Positions 43,396-47,304 of a stretch of 47,304 nt of DNA are shown piece by piece. Origin of the DNA: Desulfocapsa sp. (GTDB lineage: Bacteria > Desulfobacterota > Desulfobulbia > Desulfobulbales > Desulfocapsaceae); NCBI GenBank assembly GCA_022712975.1, contig JAFLJO010000117.1, positions 1-47,304 on the forward strand, read 5' to 3'. The position numbers were made by a program, and so were the translations under genes. Each line of letters begins with the position of its first letter. The stretch's first letter is position 1. The notes under the pieces are model-generated. The model saw nothing but the letters and a program-made list of their open reading frames with translations, had not been told where the DNA came from and did not search any database.

Positions 43396-44259
43396 TCAAG
43401 AAAAAAGGATTCGTGCCAGCTCACGGGTATCATTCATTTTTTCAATCAACTGTACATAAACTTCATCTCTATGGGCAGGTTTGAGATTCAATCGTTCAAG
43501 ACGTAAAGAGTCCTCTGGTGGACAAGCCATTCCTTTAAGCCGTGCTGACACCATATTTGCAGCAACTCCTACCAGTGTACTGTCCCACCAATTTACACCT
43601 GTGTAATTTGAATTGCCTTGATGCTCCATAATTGTCACGAAAATATCGGGCAACGACCATGCCCGCCCAAGACAACCACCAACCTCGCAATAATCCATCC
43701 CGACAATATCCTGAAGGCATTGTGTAACATGCTTTTGATCGTCAGCGGCAACAAGTCTCAACGCCCGATCTGTCTCCTTAGGCTTGTTATCAGCCAACCA
43801 TAAAAGACCGAGGTTATGCAGCAAGCCTGCTGTGTGAAGAGCTCGTGAATCAAAGGCCTTATTACTTTCAGTGCAAGAAGCCAACAATACGGCCCCGTCA
43901 GCAGCCAGCAGAGCTGTACACCAAAAACGTTCCGAATCGAAGACTGGACAACGTGTTAGGTCAAATGGTGAAGAGACCGAAAGTGCGATGCTCACACTGC
44001 GCACCAGGTTCTGTCCCAAAAGGGAACAAGCCCACTTCAGACTCGTGACCGGAACCTGTGGCGAAACCCACGAAGAATTGGCCAGGGAAAGCAAGCGGGC
44101 AACAATACTTGGAAATCGACCAAGAATAACCTCAAGTTCCTGGAAATCAATACTTTCATCTGCCAAAGCCTGGAGCAGATAGGGTACCCCAGGTGGCAAA
44201 ACCGGTAACAAGTCATGTTGAGCAATCATCCTCTCATGACAATCAGGACTGGATTTCAT
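43396..44259 (-). CDS. HDOD-domain signalling protein
   Basis: The protein is a single HDOD domain (HD-related output domain), with LLPVLPPGVPYLLQAL, FPSIVARLLSLANSSW, LKWACSLLG, HTAGLLHNLGLLWLA and CLGRAWSLPDIFVTIMEHQG. HDOD proteins take part in regulation of motility, stress and c-di-GMP-linked pathways and usually lack nuclease activity. I place the start at ATG 44259 (287 residues) because AGAGGAAAAT precedes it; the frame stays open up to 44319, which would overlap the upstream gene. It follows the HPt-REC-PAS-GGDEF-EAL gene by 31 bp and is probably cotranscribed with it. It faces the tRNA, whose end is only 6 bp away. Confidence 0.88.
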   Translation of the reverse strand: MKSSPDCHERMIAQHDLLPVLPPGVPYLLQALADESIDFQELEVILGRFPSIVARLLSLANSSWVSPQVPVTSLKWACSLLGQNLVRSVSIALSVSSPFDLTRCPVFDSERFWCTALLAADGAVLLASCTESNKAFDSRALHTAGLLHNLGLLWLADNKPKETDRALRLVAADDQKHVTQCLQDIVGMDYCEVGGCLGRAWSLPDIFVTIMEHQGNSNYTGVNWWDSTLVGVAANMVSARLKGMACPPEDSLRLERLNLKPAHRDEVYVQLIEKMNDTRELARILFS

Positions 44260-44290
44260 ATTTTCCTCTGTACTCTGTAATATAGCAATT

Positions 44291-47020
44291 TCAAACTCTA
44301 ACGGAATCAGACGGCTCATCCTTCGCGTTTGCCTGCAAAAAATCGACTTTCATCAATTCCGGGATACGATCAGCCGGGACAGGGCCGCTGAAATACAATC
44401 CTTGCGCTGAATGACACCCGACTCCAAATAAATATTTAACCTGTTCAAATGTTTCTACGCCATCTGCAATTACAGACAAATTCAGCAATTGTCCCATGGC
44501 AATAACAGTAGCAACAATAGCAGAATCACTACGTTCAGTAAGCACATCCTTAATAAATATCCTGTTAATCTTCAGGCAATCAATCGGGAGATGCTTCAAT
44601 GAACCCAGACTGGAATAGCCAGAACCAAAGTCATCAAGAGTAATGGTCACCCCCAACTCCTTCAGTTGCCTAAAGGTCTCTTTGCTCCGCCCGATCTCCC
44701 GTACAACAGGCTCGGTTATCTCGAGCTCTAATGTAGAAGGTTCAAGCTCTGTTCTCTTCAATAGTGATTTTACCGTGCTCCCTATATCTTTCTGTTGAAA
44801 ATGTGTATTTGAAATATTAACAGCCATACGAAGAGGTGGTACCCCAGCTTGACGCCATGCGACGGTTTGCCTTAAAGCTGTGTGTAGCCCCCATTCTCCA
44901 AGCTCCGACAGCATACCTATTCTTTCTGCAACTTCAATGAACTCATCAGGCAGTACAACTCCTTTATCCGGGCGCTGCCAGCGAATAAATGCCTCAACAG
45001 CAATTATTTTCCCGCTAGTCAGGCAAATCTGTGGTTGATAATGAAGCACAAATTCTTCCTGTTCAATGGCATTCCGCAAATCATGTTCCAGGGACAGACG
45101 TTGTTCCGCCAAATACGTAAGCTCAGGTGAATAAAAAGCATATTGATGTTTACCCGCATGTTTTGCGGCGTACATAGCCCTGTCAACTGATCGCAACAAT
45201 GACTCCTGATCCTGTCCATCATCGGGAAAAAGGGTAATACCGATACTGACATGGGGGCGAATCGTCTGGCTCCCCAACTGTAACGGTTCGGCAATTGCTT
45301 TCAGACAACGGGTGGCAACGTCGGCAGCTGCGAATTCATCAGCGATTCCCTCAATGATAAGGCAAAACTCATCACCACCCAGTCGTGCTGCAAAATCAAC
45401 TTCACGTAACGCTACACGAAGCCGTTTACCGATGATTTTCAGGAGTTCGTCACCAGCTCCATGACCAAAGCGGTCATTAATATCTTTAAATCCATCTAAG
45501 TCAAGGAACAGCAAAGCAAAGCGTTCTTTGCGTCGATCAGCTATGCGTATGGTAGTATCCAGGCGAATCTGGAATTGTGCTCTGTTGGCCAGACCGGTGA
45601 GAACATCATTGTAGGCCAGCTGACGGATTTTCTCCTCAGTATTTTTTTGTTTGCTAACATCAAGAATAGTGCCGAGAATGATTTCCGGTGAAGGTGAGGC
45701 GAGTTCCTGGTCAACAAACATCTCCTCATCCTGCCGGCCACTAAATCGAAAGCTCATGGATCGCGTAGTCATCTGAGTACGCATCTGCAGAATCTCCTGC
45801 CGTATGTGTTCCCGGTCGTCACTATGTATCCGCTGTAACAGTGCCTCAATACCGCAACCAAACTCTTCTGGCGTTGTCCCGCATAGTTCGGCCAGTTCAC
45901 TGGAAACACTTATATGATCAGTGGTGGAATTCCAGCGCCAGAAGCCGAGACCAACCATGCGCTGGGCAACTGTTAAACATTCGTGGTTTTCCCGTAACAA
46001 TCTCTGATTATCAGAGGCGCGCAATTGAAATAGAATCCGGTGAACAAGCAATACATAGTTGAGGGGCTTGACAATAAATCCGGTCGCACCTGCAGCAAAA
46101 GCGCGTGTCACCGATTCCAGATCATCCAGGCCGGTAACCAATAAAATGGGAATATCTCGGCCCTGCCAGCGTTGATTCAGTTGCCGGCAGACCTCAAAAC
46201 CGTCAAGACCCTCCATGATCGCATCCACCAAAACAAGATCAGGCCTGGAATGATGCGACATGGATAGTACCTTATCGCCATTGTCAGTGGTGGTGACCTG
46301 AAAACCCGCATTCCTCAACGCTGTTGCAGTAGCTTCCAGGAAGCTGGCATCATCATCCACGAGCCAGATATGTTGTCCGGCACCAGCCACACTAAGCTGA
46401 ACCGGAACCTCCAAACCTGAGCATTGGACAACCTCACTCAGCGCCTTGACAACCCCTGGTATATCGTCCTGAATTGCCTTAAACGTAATATTTGCGCTAT
46501 CCAGCGTATTCTGCCTACCAGCTTGTTCCAAAGCTGCACACTTGGTAGAAATTTGAAGTGCACCGAGGGTGGCACTGGCAGACTTCAGGCTATGGGCAAC
46601 ATTTGCCAGAGATGAAGCGTTCCCTGTAATCAAAGCTTCATGCATGGTCTCCAACTGCTGCGGAACCTGTTCAATATAGCTCTTGATGGCTCTTTCCAGT
46701 ACCCGCTGTCCAACCAGTCGCAGTTGATCCAGTCGAGCATTATCCAGCACAGAGCCTGTTCCCGAATCAGGAATGCACAGCGTTGAATGTGCGGTGCTTT
46801 TTACCGGGATATTACTCTTGTCCTGACTGGTGGACTCAGTTAATTCTTTAGGCACTGTTGTTTCCTGCAGTTGAATTCCGCAATAGACTTCGAAAAATTT
46901 GGTGAAGGTACATGATGCCCTGCGGGCAGAGGGTATTCGATAATCGGTTATTAGGTGTTCGGCAACCGACATAAGAACAATTCCTACAGAAACTTTGATT
47001 TTCCGATATATATAACCCAC
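44291..47020 (-). CDS. HPt-REC-PAS-GGDEF-EAL composite signalling protein
   Basis: The product of up to 909 residues has several domains in order. HPt (about 95-185) has His143 in AHSLKSASATLG. The receiver (about 217-335) has D222-224, phospho-acceptor D266 and K318. PAS is at about 350-455. GGDEF (about 470-630) has an intact GGDEF at 548-552 and the inhibitory RxxD at 539-542. EAL (about 650-890) has EAF at 676-678 in place of EAL but retains the metal Glu and DDFGSGYSS. It should make c-di-GMP and may degrade it, under phosphorelay control. The first 37 codons lie wholly in a dispersed repeat, so the frame up to GTG 47020 is probably an artefact or a capture. The HPt-first order suggests a lost upstream kinase part. 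Confidence 0.85.
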   Translation of the reverse strand: MGYIYRKIKVSVGIVLMSVAEHLITDYRIPSARRASCTFTKFFEVYCGIQLQETTVPKELTESTSQDKSNIPVKSTAHSTLCIPDSGTGSVLDNARLDQLRLVGQRVLERAIKSYIEQVPQQLETMHEALITGNASSLANVAHSLKSASATLGALQISTKCAALEQAGRQNTLDSANITFKAIQDDIPGVVKALSEVVQCSGLEVPVQLSVAGAGQHIWLVDDDASFLEATATALRNAGFQVTTTDNGDKVLSMSHHSRPDLVLVDAIMEGLDGFEVCRQLNQRWQGRDIPILLVTGLDDLESVTRAFAAGATGFIVKPLNYVLLVHRILFQLRASDNQRLLRENHECLTVAQRMVGLGFWRWNSTTDHISVSSELAELCGTTPEEFGCGIEALLQRIHSDDREHIRQEILQMRTQMTTRSMSFRFSGRQDEEMFVDQELASPSPEIILGTILDVSKQKNTEEKIRQLAYNDVLTGLANRAQFQIRLDTTIRIADRRKERFALLFLDLDGFKDINDRFGHGAGDELLKIIGKRLRVALREVDFAARLGGDEFCLIIEGIADEFAAADVATRCLKAIAEPLQLGSQTIRPHVSIGITLFPDDGQDQESLLRSVDRAMYAAKHAGKHQYAFYSPELTYLAEQRLSLEHDLRNAIEQEEFVLHYQPQICLTSGKIIAVEAFIRWQRPDKGVVLPDEFIEVAERIGMLSELGEWGLHTALRQTVAWRQAGVPPLRMAVNISNTHFQQKDIGSTVKSLLKRTELEPSTLELEITEPVVREIGRSKETFRQLKELGVTITLDDFGSGYSSLGSLKHLPIDCLKINRIFIKDVLTERSDSAIVATVIAMGQLLNLSVIADGVETFEQVKYLFGVGCHSAQGLYFSGPVPADRIPELMKVDFLQANAKDEPSDSVRV
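46911..47009. repeat. Dispersed repeat, copy inside the HPt-REC-PAS-GGDEF-EAL gene start
   Basis: The block of about 98 bp starts CATGATGCCCTGCGGGCAG, contains ATTAGGTGTTCGGCAACC and ends AACTTTGATTTTCCGATA. It is nearly identical to 47149-47247, with a few substitutions and one or two single-base indels. The copies are direct repeats about 238 bp apart. A shorter relative lies at 23073-23163. Confidence 0.85.
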
Positions 47021-47148
47021 ATGAATAACACCTCAAATTACTTTATCATACCAGTCAACCGATTAACAAGTCGATTCTGACAAATTAATAATTAATGTCA
47101 TTCCAACTACTATTCGCAAATGCATTAATGTGGTGTTAACTACAAGAG

Positions 47149-47247
47149 CATGATGCCCTGCGGGCAGAGGGTATTCGGTAATCGGTATTAGGTGTTCGGC
47201 AACCGACATAAGAACAATTCCCACAGAAACTTTGATTTTCCGATACA
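47149..47247. repeat. Dispersed repeat, upstream copy
   Basis: This copy carries the same block with GTATTCGGTAATCGGTATTAGG, in the same orientation as 46911-47009. The 140 bp between the copies (47010-47148) and the rest to the window end show no recognisable gene. A minus-strand open frame across this copy reads the repeat and is not considered a gene. Confidence 0.85.
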
Positions 47248-47304
47248 TGAACATATGGAAGACTTCAGGATTTTCACATGCGGTGTATAGAAAAAGTGGC
47301 AAAC

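Noticed and set aside
46848..47036. Cysteine-rich 62-aa minus-strand frame resembling a zinc ribbon
   Set aside because: It is a second-frame reading of the dispersed repeat and the adjacent GGDEF-EAL gene; the upstream copy reads similarly by chance.
47063..47302. 79-aa minus-strand frame
   Set aside because: Reads through the upstream repeat copy and non-coding DNA; no domain.

Overview
The window looks like a chromosome segment of an anaerobic, probably sulfur-cycling Desulfobacterota bacterium (Desulfobulbales-like). This is an inference from gene content: a giant LEPR-XLL/DUF4347 surface protein, an HdrA/MvhD-linked [NiFe] hydrogenase, the corC-lnt-prfB order, a fused AccA-AccD carboxyltransferase, and GTATTCG heptamer repeats between genes. 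No rRNA or marker gene fixes the taxonomy.

Layout. (1) 1-13979, minus: the N-terminal 4,659 codons of one giant gene that runs off the left edge. It has an LEPR-XLL leader, DUF4347, RTX-like glycine-aspartate repeats and then a very long array of beta-strand repeats. A TolC-family outer-membrane channel (14050-15429, minus) lies directly upstream, so the two probably form a type I secretion/giant adhesin operon. (2) 16.0-29.9 kb: a [NiFe] hydrogenase island. The plus-strand operon is hypF, hypC, hypD, an unknown membrane protein, hypE and a VKOR-thioredoxin fusion. The minus-strand operon is a DUF4388/Roadblock-like protein, a maturation protease, a 95-aa protein, an HdrA-MvhD-like iron-sulfur protein, the small subunit, the large subunit and an unknown 284-aa protein. 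The two operons converge on a heptamer-repeat spacer at about 23.1 kb. Both outer borders carry a decayed FAD-binding N-terminus of the same ancestral flavoprotein in direct orientation. (3) 29.9-32.8 kb, plus: adhE behind a good sigma70-type promoter and a long leader. (4) 32.85-34.3 kb: a small accessory patch with a long palindrome, a VapBC-type toxin-antitoxin pair, a REP-like inverted pair and a broken XRE regulator. (5) 34.25-39.1 kb, minus: a housekeeping operon, corC - lnt - prfB (with programmed +1 frameshift) - LutA/GlcF-type iron-sulfur protein. (6) 39.4-43.1 kb, plus: biotin carboxylase and an AccA-AccD fusion. (7) tRNA-Lys(CTT), then minus-strand HDOD and HPt-REC-PAS-GGDEF-EAL signalling genes. 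The N-terminus of the latter is built from a dispersed repeat that recurs about 240 bp upstream.

How it fits together. The two hydrogenase operons supply one cytoplasmic group 3-like [NiFe] enzyme: HypC/D/E/F assemble the Fe(CN)2CO centre and the protease trims the large subunit. The HdrA/MvhD-like protein should carry electrons onward, but it lacks a recognisable FAD-binding motif and no HdrB or HdrC is nearby. With the extra DUF4388/Roadblock-like, 95-aa and 284-aa partners, this is the most promising candidate for an undescribed variant system here.
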